Shown here one piece after another: positions 42,225-52,719 of a stretch of DNA of 64,000 nt (positions within the stretch are counted from its first letter, which is position 1; the number at the start of each line of letters is the position of its first letter). The notes under the pieces are model-generated. The model made no database searches. It was not told the origin of the DNA and saw only the letters and a program-made list of their open reading frames with translations. Origin of the DNA: Diploptera punctata (taxonomy: Eukaryota > Arthropoda > Insecta > Blattodea > Blaberidae); assembly GCA_030220185.1 (NCBI GenBank), contig JASPKZ010008350.1, positions 2,018,501 through 2,082,500 on the forward strand. The letters are read 5' to 3'. Both the position numbers and the translations under genes were made by a program.

Positions 42225-42720
42225 ACTTTTTTCCAGGGCCAGGTTGCCAGCCTGACGCCTAACCCCCAGACATGGAGACCTAGGTTTTTTAGGGTTTGCT
42301 CCCTTAGCCGACAGGTCTCAGTTTTAACGCGCTGAGAACTCGCCTTTCATCCCATCCTGTTAGCCACAGTCTATTACGACTACAGTCAGGCAGCACGACG
42401 AGAACGTAGGATTAGGACTTGCTGGCAGAGCTGCTAAAAATGTCGCAGAGGCAAAACTCGAGATTTATTAAGATATACATAGTTGGCATCTGTATTTTTC
42501 TAGAGACCGTACCAACCATTCGCTCCTCTTTTGGATTATAAGTATTAAAATTGAAAGTTAAAATGTAATGGTGTTTAGTATATATTATCGTGATTATTTA
42601 ATATCCTCAAGTTTAGGTAGCAAGCTGTCTATGATCTGGGCGGAGAAGCGAAAATTTTTCTTCATTTATGTCTAGAGGGCCTTTGGGACCACTATACTCC
42701 GATATATTAAATTCTGAAAG
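42225..42720. other. Nothing recognised; less AT-rich
   Basis: 42225-42470 is richer in G+C than the surroundings (..gccagcctgacgcc.., ..cgacaggtctcag..) and may be an unlisted SINE body or gene remnant. No copies were seen. Confidence 0.3.
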
Positions 42721-42728
42721 CTTTCCTG

Positions 42729-43132
42729 TCGACCGCGGTGGACTAGTGGTTATGCTCCTTGCCTCTGGTTCCGAGGGTCGCGGGTTCAAACCCGGCCGGG
42801 GTCGATGGATTTTTCAGGATAGAAAAATCTAAGGAGCAAGTCTTCCGGGAGGGACTTTAAGCCCTGGATCCCGAGTGTGAAGATTTTCAGGCTCGTAAAA
42901 GATCCTTAAGCCTGGATGAAAGGCCTCTAAGCAAAATTTACTAAAATTTCCCGTCCTAGTATTACTTTGGTTTCCTATATGTCAGTATGGGGCGGAACGC
43001 TGCCCACGGAGCACTCAAAATGACATCTATATGAAAACAAGTGTAACTAAATTAGTATGGTTCAAATTCTTCCCTGTAGGGGGAGAGCGCCTAAAATCTC
43101 TGTTAAGGGAAATATGGGCTTACAAAAAAAAC
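42729..43132 (+). mobile_element. SINE-3, near full length
   Basis: Plus-strand copy: head ACCGCGGTGGACTAGTGG, box B GGTTCAAACCC near 42783, body ..gtgaagattttcaggctcg.., end ..gggcttacaaaaaaaac. About 400 bp. Confidence 0.93.
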
Positions 43133-43282
43133 AACTCTTTCCTTTGGGGGTAAAGTTGTCCGATCATACGGCTGGGTATCTTATATCTTCCTCGAACCAT
43201 AAACTAATCGTAGAATCATCCAATCTCGCCTTCATAACCTGTTAATTGGATATTTTTATCTTTCGTTTTCCGATATACTATT

Positions 43283-43480
43283 GGCCGCGGTGGTCTAGTG
43301 ATCAGGTTCCTTGCTTTAATCCTGAGGATTAAATCTGGCCGTGGTCGATGGATTTTTGGGATGGAAAAATCCAATAAAAATGTCTTCCGGAGGAACCATA
43401 AGTCATGGGTCCCGAGTGTGAAGATTTTAAAGCAGGTAAAAGAACCGCAAACCTGAATAGAAATGCCTTTGTGCAATATT
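43283..43480 (+). mobile_element. SINE-3, 5' half, old
   Basis: Head ..ccgcggtggtctagtgatc.. with decayed box B (..ggattaaatctgg..), then ..gagtgtgaagattttaaag... It stops mid-body. Confidence 0.8.
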
Positions 43481-43751
43481 TAACAGACCTTCATCCATCT
43501 AAGTAGTGCTATTGTACATCTGGCTTAATTTGACAAAGATAAAGATGGATATATAAGAGCAGATCCTTGACTACTTTCGCCCAGTTACAAAAGAAAGAAT
43601 CCACCCTGTTGTCAGTTTTCTTCTTCCCCTTTTCTCCTATTAACATCTGGTGAAGAAAAACCGGTAACACTGGTGCGAGTGAGAGAGGTGAGCACAGCTG
43701 TCTCTTTTCTGCAAATATCTTGCATTCCATAGTAATTTCATTCCATTCCGT

Positions 43752-44050
43752 AGTAATTCTGCCCGCTGGTAGGTCTTTCGATGCAACCATAGAATTTTCA
43801 TGCTAAGCTTTGCAGCTTTACCAGGGAATTATAGGTGTGGTAGCTTCCCGTTACTTTCCACACCTGTGAATGATGATGATGGCCGGATGATTTTTCGGGG
43901 ACTGTTGGGCTGTAAGTTCCTGACATTTGTCTTACAGGTGAGGGAAAAACCCCGAAAGAAATCTCACCCAGGAGCCTGTCCCGACCAGGAATCGAACCTG
44001 AGCCCGATGCATGACAAGGCAGAACGCTACCTCGAGACCACAGCGGTGGA
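43752..44050 (-). mobile_element. SINE-1, near full length
   Basis: Minus-strand copy from ..taattctgcccgctggtag.. to ..acctcgagaccacagcggtgg. It has several small deletions in the body. Confidence 0.92.
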
Positions 44051-44109
44051 CATAAAGTTAAGACAGACGAACTTAAGGTAGGGCCTATTGCTAACCACAT
44101 GTTACTCGT

Positions 44110-44170
44110 TGACATCTATAGGTAAATAGGTGTAACTAAATTAGCTTGTTAAGAAACTCCCGCTAGGCAG
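44110..44170 (+). mobile_element. SINE-3 scrap
   Basis: ..tgacatctataggtaaatag..gtgtaactaaattag.. matches the 3' third of SINE-3 (43020-43060) in plus orientation. Confidence 0.5.
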
Positions 44171-44389
44171 CACCTATGTCCCCATGCGGAACGTATGAGA
44201 TACATTCACATATTGGCATTGAATAGAAGACAACTCCAAATTTCAAGAAATGTATATGTCACGATGTGGGCCTGTATCCATGTAACATCATTTCTCTATT
44301 AAATTTATAATGACTTAGCCCAGTGTTGAGCCATGACCTCTCCTCTATTAAGAGTTACTAGTCCAAGTTAATTTAGTGCCCATAGACAT

Positions 44390-45129
44390 CATGAATGACA
44401 TGCGGTCAACATACCGACTCCATGAGGCATCTAACATGAAACTAAGGTTTACTAAGTTGTTGAGATCGGTGAATTTTGTTTAGAGGCTTTTCTATTCTTG
44501 TTTAAGAATCTTTTACGAGCCTGAAAATCTTTAGACTCGGGACCCACGACTTAAAGTCCCACCCGGAGGATTTGCTCCTTAGCTTTTTCTATCCAAAAAA
44601 ATTCATTGACCCCGGCCGAGTTTGAACTCGCGAACTTGGAACCCTTTTGATTTTTTTTGTAAGCCCATGTTTTCCCTTAACAGAGATTTAGGCGCTCTCC
44701 CCCTACAGGGAAGATTTTGAACCATACTAATTTAGTTACACTTGTTTTCGTATAGATGTCATTTTGAGTGGTCCGTGGTCAGCGTTCCGCCTCATACTGA
44801 CATCTAGGAAACCAAGGTAGTACTAGGACGGGAAAATTCGGTAAATTTTGCTTAGAGGCCTTTTCTTTCAGGCTTAAGGATTTTTTACGAGCCTGAAAAT
44901 CTTCAGACTCGGGACCCACGGCTTAAAGTCCCTCCCGGGGGACTTGCGCCTTGGATTTTTCCATCCTAAAAAATCCATCGACCCCGGCCGGGTTAGAACC
45001 CGCGACCTTCGGGACCAGAGGCCAGGAGCATAACTACTAGTCCACCGCGGCCGATACCCTTTTGATTAAAAGGCTAAATTACCTTAGGGATAACAGTAAG
45101 GAGCAAAACCACTAATCCACCGCATCCAA
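44390..45129 (-). mobile_element. Old SINE-3, split by a younger SINE-3
   Basis: The left part (~44390-44652) carries ..gtttagaggctttt.., ..gagcctgaaaatctttagac.. and ..gaactcgcgaacttgg... The head resumes at 45056-45129 (..aaaaccactaatccaccgc..). A complete SINE-3 sits between them with a TSD. Confidence 0.88.
44653..45055 (-). mobile_element. SINE-3 nested in SINE-3, TSD
   Basis: A 403 bp complete copy on the minus strand, bounded by perfect 12 bp repeats ACCCTTTTGATT at 44641-44652 and 45056-45067. Its 3' T-rich end (44653-44659) and head (..ccaccgcggccgat) are intact. It is near-identical to 10717-11115. Confidence 0.96.
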
Positions 45130-45985
45130 CTTTCTATTAAAAACAAATCCAACATCTTTATTTTCATAAAAAAATAATTTTGAAATCGTTTTGCATTTTA
45201 AGGCATGTTACATAGCTGTTGAGAAATTCATAAACTCAAACAGGTCTATTTACTCCTATAAATTGTCAACTTCTCTACAGTGAGTTATAAGTTTTAATTT
45301 CGAATACTTTTTGCGTTTTGTGATAATATTTATATATTTAGAGATTAATTAATTTCAAAAGATTAATTTCTATTTCTCTAAAAATATTCTGATAAAATTA
45401 AATAGTTTATTTATAAACCATCTATTAGATTTTAATCTACATTCATAAAAAGACGAACAACCAATTAAGTTTTTGTTTTTCGGAAATATCTGAAGATAAT
45501 GATTTAACAGAACACCAATTGACTTTACAATATATTGTATGATAGGGAGATATAATAATGTATCATCACACAAATGAAGAAAAATGCAGTTATTTAATGT
45601 TGAATTTATTGTCGAAACTATAATAGGTTATTCTTTGACCTATATTTCTGTGCTTTAAGTTCATAAAGAACATTTGTTATGACTGATTGAAGACATCTTG
45701 TTGGTGGAATCTAACAAACAATGTTGGATCCTAGAAGATAGTTCATAAATCGCAGGTTACAAAACAAACACACATTGCTTGGTCTGCGGTTAGAGTTTGA
45801 GGTCAGAACATACTCTCCAAGCCAACTTCCGAAAATCCTGATAATATCAAGAAAGTTACTTGCCAACTTAAGTTCGTGTAATTTAATGAACACAAAACTC
45901 TTCTTTCTCAAGATAAGCACAACGGAACCTAAACGCGCTGCCTTCTTCTTTCTGTACTTTCAATTCTACCTACATTTTTTTTGTC
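45130..45985. other. Nothing recognised
   Basis: AT-rich. The stretch 45711-45960 has open frames on both strands and slightly richer composition, but I recognise no protein. Confidence 0.4.
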
Positions 45986-45991
45986 TTTATA

Positions 45992-45995
<4 letters not shown>

Positions 45996-46028
<33 letters not shown>
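45996..46028. repeat. (TA)n microsatellite
   Basis: Perfect TA run. Confidence 0.95.
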
Positions 46029-46031
<3 letters not shown>

Positions 46032-46145
46032 GCATTCTTTGTTTTTATGTCATATTTGCCTTCTTTGCTAAATGTCAAAAATATAGTTATAACATCTAAA
46101 TATACAAGCGTTACTGCTATAAAGTAAATATTCTCTAAATATACT

Positions 46146-46213
46146 TACTTGTTATAGTGACCACTAGATGGCAGTTGGAACGATATCCCGCTACCTCTCG
46201 TGTAAATTGAGAA

Positions 46214-46251
<38 letters not shown>

Positions 46252-46335
46252 AAAATAAATATTTGTGTTAAGATTCCTGTGTAGTTCAGATGGTTAGAGC
46301 GCTAAACGTACAAAGTTTAGAAACTCGGGTTCATA
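46146..46335 (+). repeat. DR3 composite, copy 3
   Basis: The module ..cttgttatagtgaccactag..atggcagt.. is followed by a (TA)n run (46217-46248) and ..ggaaaataaatatttgtgtt... A tRNA-like module follows (..gttcagatggttagagcgc.., CTAAAC/GTTTAG stem, ..ctcgggttca). The tRNA-like sequence differs from that at 15980-16047, although the upstream modules agree. Confidence 0.55.
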
Positions 46336-46357
46336 TATATATATATATATATATATA
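46333..46357. repeat. (TA)n microsatellite
   Basis: Perfect TA run that cuts off the tRNA-like module just after box B. Confidence 0.9.
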
Positions 46358-46359
46358 AA

Positions 46360-46735
46360 TGGCTATTCCTGTACTGAAGTATGGATCAGAATGTTAGACG
46401 ATCACTAAAAGACAGAAACAGATATTGGAAACAGCTGAGATGAGATTTTTTAAGACATATAGCAGGATACACTGTGCTGGATAAGAAAAGAAATGAAGAT
46501 ATAAGAAAGGAATAAATATTTTCAAACTTACAGACCGAATAATTAAATATGAACATCTGAAAAGATCATGTTGATAGAATTCCAGAAGAAATATTTACAA
46601 AATTATTGCTAAATTATAAACCGCACGGAAAGAGAAATGTTGGTCGCCCACACAGAAGATGATGTGAACAATTTTAACAATTCTAGCTTTCATGAAACCG
46701 GAACGAGCCAACAGGCTTAATTCCTGGATGGTGAT
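46360..46735 (+). mobile_element. LINE-C RT C-terminal fragment
   Basis: Codons PVLKYGSECWTITKRQKQIL, ETAEMRFFKTYSRIH, ..FKLTDRIIKYEHLKRSC.., ..KPHGKRNVGRPHRR.. and ..ETGTSQQA.. across frameshifts. This is the most complete LINE-C order in the window. It ends with ..gatggtgatgata.. into a TA run. Confidence 0.85.
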
Positions 46736-46755
46736 GATATATATATATATATATA

Positions 46756-47675
46756 TCTTATATATAAAAATTAATGTTTGTTTGTTTGTTTGTTTGTTTG
46801 TATATATGTTTGTTTGTTTGTACTTTATGCGCGGCCATACCGTTGATCCGATTGTGATGGGGTTTTTTGCAAAATGTTCAGGAGATTCCCGGGATGAACA
46901 TAGGCTATAAGAGAGTTGTGATACTCAACTCCTATATCCTTAAAAATCGCCCTTTGTAGTGGAAAACGTGAAAAAAGTAGCTCTTTGGACGCTTAAATGA
47001 CTTGCTGCCTAAACCATAAGAAATACACAACATTAATGTACACAGAAATGAATATCTCAAAAAGCTCTACAAAAAAGTCCGCGACAGCATATGTTTATCT
47101 CTTATAGATAACTCACAAAAACCATTTTTGTCTTTCATTGATACCAATAGTCCCTTATCTCTTACGGATAACAAACAATAACCAATTTTGTCTTTTATTG
47201 ATACCAAGAGTTTCTCGCCGTAGCCGAGTGGTTAAGGTAACAAGTCTTGGCGCAGAATTACGGGACTTGCGCTGGTTCGAGTCTCTATGGGGGAAGAAAT
47301 TTTTCTCATGGAATGTCGGCCAGTATGGGACCGGTGCACAGTGGGTCAGAAATGAAATCTAGCTGTAAAAAAAAAGTTTTGACTCACTCTCATCAATTAA
47401 TCTTTTTTTTTCACTCTAATATAATTGTTATATGACGGTTCTTAACTTATCTGCAAAGGAGGATACAATTCTAATGTTCATGACTGTGTGGGTCATCATT
47501 CACACTTCCTGAGCCACAACAGAAGGCTGTAAGAGGTTTTCTTGGGAACTTGTTGAATAATATCTAATTATGTCCTAATTGCTGAATTTTATGGTGAAAA
47601 GTGGCATATTTTTATCGTCCGCGCATGACATGAGAATTGAACGTTCGGGCAGGACAACGTCTGCCGGGTACGCTA

Positions 47676-47676
<1 letters not shown>
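46756..47676 (+). mobile_element. Helitron, non-autonomous
   Basis: The 5' end is TCTTATATATAAAAATTAAT followed by (GTTT)n and ..gcggccataccgttgatcc... The 3' end has a GGGCAG/CTGCCG hairpin (47647-47666) and CTAG at 47673-47676. With A before TC and T after CTAG, this is the Helitron A|T target rule. It lies in a TA microsatellite. No Rep/helicase gene; ~920 bp including a SINE-6. An internal ~55 bp unit (..gataccaa..) occurs twice at ~47096-47210. Confidence 0.7.
47216..47347 (+). mobile_element. SINE-6 5' part inside Helitron
   Basis: Head CGCCGTAGCCGAGTGGTTAA, box B GGTTCGAGTCTC, continuing to ..tatgggaccggtgcac, where it stops. Whether it inserted as a 3'-truncated copy or was captured cannot be told. 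Confidence 0.85.

Positions 47677-47678
<2 letters not shown>

Positions 47679-47712
<34 letters not shown>
47679..47712. repeat. (TA)n microsatellite
   Basis: Perfect TA run directly after the Helitron end, probably the other half of its target. Confidence 0.92.
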
Positions 47713-47716
<4 letters not shown>

Positions 47717-47752
47717 ATACAATCTAAATATCGTCCAAGTAGCTCTAAGGTT

Positions 47753-48180
47753 CTCTATAGCCATGTCATCATAAACATTATCTCTTTTATGTCCTGTTAT
47801 GGGAGCGTAGTGAATCCACAAAACGTCGCCAATGTATCCTATTCTGAACCAACTCCTTTACTTATTTCCAGGTTTTCCCCTCCTTTACAATTTCTTCAAG
47901 GATGATTCCTTTCCATGTCTTCCACGTCTGTTTAGATCTGCCTCTTCCTCTTTGTCCTTGGCGTTCCAATCCAATGAAGTTCTTTTAATCGAATCATTGT
48001 CTTTATTTAATGTAGGTCTTATCCAGTTTCATTTTCGCTTTTTTATTTCTATTTTAATTTTTTCTGGTCAGTTTCCCCCACAATTCTTTATTTGATATTG
48101 TTTCCTACCAATTTATTCTTAATATTTCCTTTAGGCATCTATTTGTAAATACTTGCAATTTAAATGTAGTCATATAAGAT
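47753..48180 (-). mobile_element. LINE-E RT C-terminal fragment
   Basis: Minus-strand codons TTFKLQVFTNRCLKEILRIN, then W and ..TISNKELWGKLTRKN.., then ..IGLERQGQRGRGRSKQTWKT... This follows the familiar LQ.F.NRCLR.IL.I.W...ISN..LW......RGRPR.TW order after the RT domain of endonuclease-reverse transcriptase LINEs. Stops and shifts are present. It is the only copy of this family in the window. Confidence 0.75.
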
Positions 48181-48189
48181 ATAAAAACA

Positions 48190-48770
48190 GTCATAGTATG
48201 GAAGACTGAATTATAATTAAATTAGTGTGTTGATAAATGTTTATTATTAGCAACGGAAGTTTGCACTTAGAATGGATTAGATGTTTATCTTTTGAAAAAA
48301 TCCAAATATCGTCCATTATACATAAAGAGTGGTCAAGAACCATTTTCAGAAATACGAGCAAAACGTAAATAAAAATGCACATTGCAATGTATGTATTACA
48401 TTAATAAACTAAATTGAACTGAAATTTGAGATATCGGTTCCTATGTCAAATTTAAAAAAATGAAATTTAGAAATAACATATTCGCTTGTCTCAACAAGTT
48501 ATGGGAATATGTTGGTTCTGTTTTTTGTTTTGTCGCATTTCACATATATCCACTTACAAAACTTGTTACAAATCGGATTCATGTCTATTGTTTGAAAACA
48601 ATACATGGCAAACGGGACATTCAGCGTATTAGGACCAACACTACTATCTAAAATGGTTTCTTCCATACTCAGTATACGAAATTAACAAAGTAAATTATAA
48701 TGTGGGAGTGTTGTTCGATGTTTGTACACCATTATGTACACTTGTAATACAATAACGTAAATGTAATTTA
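48190..48770. other. Nothing recognised
   Basis: AT-rich background; frame at 48460-48651 has no recognisable motif. Confidence 0.45.
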
Positions 48771-48774
48771 TTTT

Positions 48775-49472
48775 GACTATTTAACTCATGCCCCAAATGG
48801 GAGTCAATGACCAATCACGTTACAATGATTTTTGATTTATAACCAATCACAGTCGTGATTCGCCTAGAATTTACCAACTAAAGTTTATCATAATAAAGAA
48901 AGCACCTACTTTTTAACATTCTGAATAGGTCATAGCATTATTTTGCAGTGACTGACTCACTAAGAAATACGGCTATCCGATTGTATATATAGTGCATGAA
49001 TGTTAACACATACCGCATGCGAGTGTTAATATAAAACATTTGTAGCAATTGATTATACCACCAAAAAAAGAAGCCACTGTTTGCACTTTTTTAAATGTAT
49101 TTTTTCCCAGAAAAATATAATTGTCATATTTACATCATAGGACATCAGAAATGAATTAATATACAGTTTGATGTGTTTCATTTTTTCTCCACTAGAGTGC
49201 ATTCTTACAATATTGCGTTCCTTTGATTACAGTGACGAACAAAAGAAGCAAATGAAGCGTACCAATCGTTTCTCATTTGTTTTCAAACATCGCCGTTTAC
49301 ATTAAATATATAAATATTTTAAAATAACTATATTTAAATAATGATTTGTGAGTAAACAGCTTAATTTTATTCGTTAAATAGTCCTAACAAATGCCACTCT
49401 TGATTTCCAAATTATCTAGATACATTTATCGATAATTTGGAAATCACTTGTGGCATTACTTATGACTATTTA
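48775..49472 (-). repeat. DR1 copy 5
   Basis: Full minus-strand unit: ..gactatttaactcatgcccc.. to the hairpin at ~49378-49450. The sequence just beyond, ..tatgactatttatctcat.., resembles the start of another unit, as if cut from a tandem array. Confidence 0.9.
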
Positions 49473-49479
49473 TCTCATA

Positions 49480-50190
49480 GACCGATAATTTTGCCTCTTC
49501 CAGTTGATAAAATCATCTCTTCCTGTTCGTAATGAGATACATCTCCGCAAATTAACTTCTTTAACAAGGATATCTATTCAATAATGTACGATCAATATGA
49601 TACAGCAAGAAATGCCAAAAAAAACTTAAAAAACTACCAAAAATATTAAATGTTGTATAATGAATCTACATTATTGTTAATAGATATTTCACATACAATC
49701 ATCTGTTATTGATTTTTCCCCAAGCCCAAGGAGATTTAATAGTAAGTATATGCTATTTATATCTATACACCGGCTTAGAAAACGTCCGGAAGTAAGATAG
49801 GTACACATAACCTCACATTTGTTAAATATTAAACATTATAATTATTTCTAGCCTCTGATGTTGTATTATTCGCTAAATAGTCACTCCAAATCCAACGCGA
49901 GGTTGAGTTTTTCATTAGACAAAACACAACCTCTTGTTAGATTACTGTTGATAACTCGCAGAATGTGAATATGATTTCTCCGTGTTTCAAGCTCATTCAC
50001 ATATCACAAAAACAACTAGTAACTGAACACACAATTGTTATTATATTTGCTATCAACTTCTGAAAGTTAGTATCTGCACTCTTTCTCCGAAATGCAGTGT
50101 TAGGCGATATTGGGGACATGGACGATATATGGTTTGAAAACCTTAATAAATTTATTTAAATTCATTGTTAAAACCGTTGAGGTGGAGAGT
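49480..50190. other. Nothing recognised
   Basis: AT-rich background. Confidence 0.5.
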
Positions 50191-50276
50191 CATCAAATAA
50201 AATAAGTTAAAAGATACCTTCTTAGGTAAAATCCGTCGTCCTCAATTTATAAAATATGCAATCTTTATGCCTCCAT

Positions 50277-50307
50277 CCTTTCAGTACATCCGTTCCATCT
50301 TCAGCAG
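50277..50307 (-). ncRNA. Hammerhead-like core, left arm
   Basis: Minus strand: CTGCTGA, AGATGGAACGGATGTACT, GAAAGG. One change from CTGATGA; the stem GAAC/GTAC is imperfect. Confidence 0.38.
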
Positions 50308-50344
50308 CATCAACCATCATACTGGATGTTGTATGAAGAATGAC

Positions 50345-50375
50345 CTGCTGAAGACGGAACGGATGTTCTGAAAGG
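50345..50375 (+). ncRNA. Hammerhead-like core, right arm
   Basis: CTGCTGA, then AGACG, stem GAAC-GGAT-GTTC, T, GAAAGG. The first box has one change; stem II forms four pairs. Confidence 0.42.
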
Positions 50376-50546
50376 CCTACTGGCATAAAGATTACATATT
50401 TTATAAGTTGAGGACGACGGATTTTACCTAAGAAGATATATTTTAACTTATTTTATTTTAAAACCTTAATGAATATATTAAAATACATTTTGTTGATCTA
50501 CTGCTGGTCAATTGTTAGTAATGGGATATATTTTTTATTATTTTAG

Positions 50547-51165
50547 TTGGATATACAGAGTATAAACGAAATATTGCGAAGAAATTTGTCTAGTTGTAAA
50601 GAGATCGCAGGCAAATACCACGAGATATGGAACACTGTCTCAAATTTATTAAAGTTATTTCAATCATATAATTTATATATATTGAATGGTATAGGATGGC
50701 TTTATACCTCCATTGGGGATGCTAGCTTCAACTATAAAGAATTAATTAAATATAATTTTCGTGATTTAGCTTTAAAAGATTTTGAAAAATTCGGCAAGAA
50801 CGAGTACGGTAAGCTATTTAAAGTCTGTATAATAACTAAATGGGGGCATGCCGTAGCGTAGTGGTTAAGGCACTGAGCTATAAGCCGGAGGGTTGAGGGT
50901 TGAAGTCCCGTTGGGGTCAGGATTTTTAAACTGACCCAAACCCTCTGGCGGCACTATGGCCCTGGGGTCGACTCAGCCTCTAACGGAAATGAGTACCAGA
51001 CGCTTGTTCTGGGGTAAAGGCGGCCATCACGCAGGGCTGACAACCCGGCTGACATAAAGTGCCGATTGTCTAGAAAAAGTGGGAGCTTTAACCTCCTACT
51101 ACCCCAAGGGCCTCCGGGTCTGTTGTGGGATCACTTTACTTTTTTTTTTATAATAACTAAATTTT
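50547..51165 (+). pseudogene. Unrecognised frame split by SINE-5
   Basis: The frame MDIQSINEILRRNLSSCKEI ... NGIGWLYTSIGDASFNYKEL ... KLFKVCIITK runs to 50840 and is then broken by a SINE-5 with TSD. Removing the insertion would end it two codons later, at TAA 51163-51165 (~99 residues). A good acceptor-like tract (..tttattattttag) precedes it at 50533-50546, so it may be a terminal exon of an unknown gene or old transposon. I recognise no family. Confidence 0.3.
50842..51148 (+). mobile_element. SINE-5, full length with TSD
   Basis: Bounded by perfect 14 bp repeats TATAATAACTAAAT at 50828-50841 and 51149-51162. Head CCGTAGCGTAGTGGTTAAGG, box B-like GGTTGAAGTCCC, 3' end ..gggatcactttac plus a T-rich tail. 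Confidence 0.96.
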
Positions 51166-51340
51166 AAATATGCCTGAATTGTTCAAATATTTGGGCTTAT
51201 TCCTGTCCCTAATTAAAATCCACGGTATTTTACACTCCTATTTAATTGAAATGTTGAATTATGAATTCAAATTTAAATAAACTTAATTAATGACAACTTA
51301 AGTATTTTGTGCCTAAAACCCTGGGTTCCCCACCTCAATA
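51163..51340. other. Nothing recognised
   Basis: Short AT-rich stretch between the split frame and LINE-B. Confidence 0.5.
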
Positions 51341-51344
51341 AGTA

Positions 51345-52705
51345 CTTCAAAACGCGAAACATTTTGAATATCTTGGTACGACGTTGAAAATGAACGGAAA
51401 GTGGAAAAAACATATTGATATAGCATTATTTAAAGGGAGGGGACAACTTACCAGTGTACTCGGTATTCTGGGTCGAGTGCCTGATATTCCAGTCAGCACA
51501 CTAGAAAAAATGTATGGAGCGATGGTCAGGCCAGTAATGCACTATGGTAGTGAGATTTGGGGTTTCCAAAGAACGGAAGTACTAAATAAGGTATATACGC
51601 ATTTTCTGAAATATATTACAGGACTTAGTAAGGCCGTTTCTTAAGTGTGGAATTTTATATGAATTCGGGTCATTCCAGGACGACATAAACTGTAAAATTC
51701 GTGTACTCAAATACTGGTTGCGAGTAATCCAAGGTGAACAAACAATGCTTAGAGCAATTTGTTACGACCACCAAATTAAAAACATAGATGTTAAATTTTG
51801 GGCAGACGAGGTTAGGAGAGAACTCCAAAAGATTGGGATGGGCTGGATATGGGAAAAAGGGACTGAAAATCGCAAGAACGTGTGGAGAAAAATAAGGAGG
51901 AGGTACTTAGATATAAACCAACAAGATACTTTCGCCGAATGTACAGGAAAACGCTCACTGTATTTACAAAGATACCTAAAACACGTTTGGGGAAAAGAAT
52001 CGTATATACTCAACCTAGGATTTAAGGAGAGATCAGGGCTTGCTTGATTTAGGCTAGGGGCATGGAAATTTCTAAAAATTAGCGACGATCACGATATGCG
52101 AATATGTCCAATGTGTGGGAACTTTGAAGATGAGATACATATATTAGGAAAATGTAATGATTTAGAATATTGGAGACGTCAGTTATTACCGGAAAGATTT
52201 CTAAATTCAAATCGGGAAAGATTGGGGCCATGCTCTGAGTTATTGGTAAAATCCAGAAATTTGGATAAACTTGGGCAAATTTCTGAACAAAACGCGGAAA
52301 ATAAGGACAACACTCATTCATGAATAAATATATGTTATCAAAATGCAATACCATTAATTCTTAACAATTATATATAAATTAATTAGTGTATCATGCTATT
52401 GTGTTATTATTTAATTGTATTTAATTGTAATATTGTTGTGTTTTCTTTATGTAATTCTAATGTTAATGTTTTTTAGTGTATAATGCTATTGTGTTATTAT
52501 TTAATTGTAATATTATTGTGTTTTCTTTATGTAATTGTAATGTTATTGCTTTTTTTGTTGTTTATTTTTCTTTACACTAGTACCAATTATTACTTTATTG
52601 TAACGGACTGTCAACAGCACGTACGGCTTACTGTCCGTGCGACCCATATTTGTAAATAATATTGTAAATATCTTAATTTTTGTCTAATAAAGTCCTACTA
52701 CTACT
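51345..52705 (+). mobile_element. LINE-B, 5'-truncated, with 3' UTR
   Basis: The longest LINE-B copy: RT C-terminal coding to ~52323, then a ~280 bp 3' UTR with internal repeats (..ttattgtgttttctttatg.. twice at ~52430-52530). The signature ..acggactgtcaacagcacg.., AATAAAG and a (CTA)n tail at 52696-52706 follow. The two other LINE-B 3' ends (10440, 26700) share the last ~130-190 bp. Confidence 0.9.
51348..52323 (+). pseudogene. LINE-B reverse transcriptase C-terminus
   Basis: Codons EYLGTTLKMNGKWKKHIDIA, TLEKMYGAMVRPVMHYGSEI and W (frame 1), then after a shift near 51643 CGILYEFGSFQDDINCK and on through LKISDDHDMRICPMCGNFED. The end holds CPMCGNFEDEIHILGKC, a CX2CX7HX4C zinc knuckle typical of the C-terminus of several non-LTR clades. 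A stop at 52045-52047 and the shift disable it. RT palm and endonuclease are missing. Confidence 0.85.
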
Positions 52706-52719
52706 ATTAGTTTTCTGTA

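Larger units (their letters stand above)
50196..50459. mobile_element. Head-to-head PLE 3' ends
   Basis: Inverted arms of ~110 bp (50196-50307 and 50345-50459) around a 37 bp spacer. Each arm runs outward from a hammerhead-like core to ..AGTTGAGGACGACGG.. and a shared T/A-rich end. No coding sequence remains: each half begins essentially at the ribozyme core, as at 3782-3925. Confidence 0.7.

Noticed and set aside
45711..45960. Overlapping frames on both strands considered as an exon
   Set aside because: No splice sites stand out, no known motif is visible, and both strands are open equally.
48775..49472. DR1 considered as a solo LTR
   Set aside because: Ends are not TG...CA, a hairpin lies at one end, and units occur directly in tandem with no internal region.
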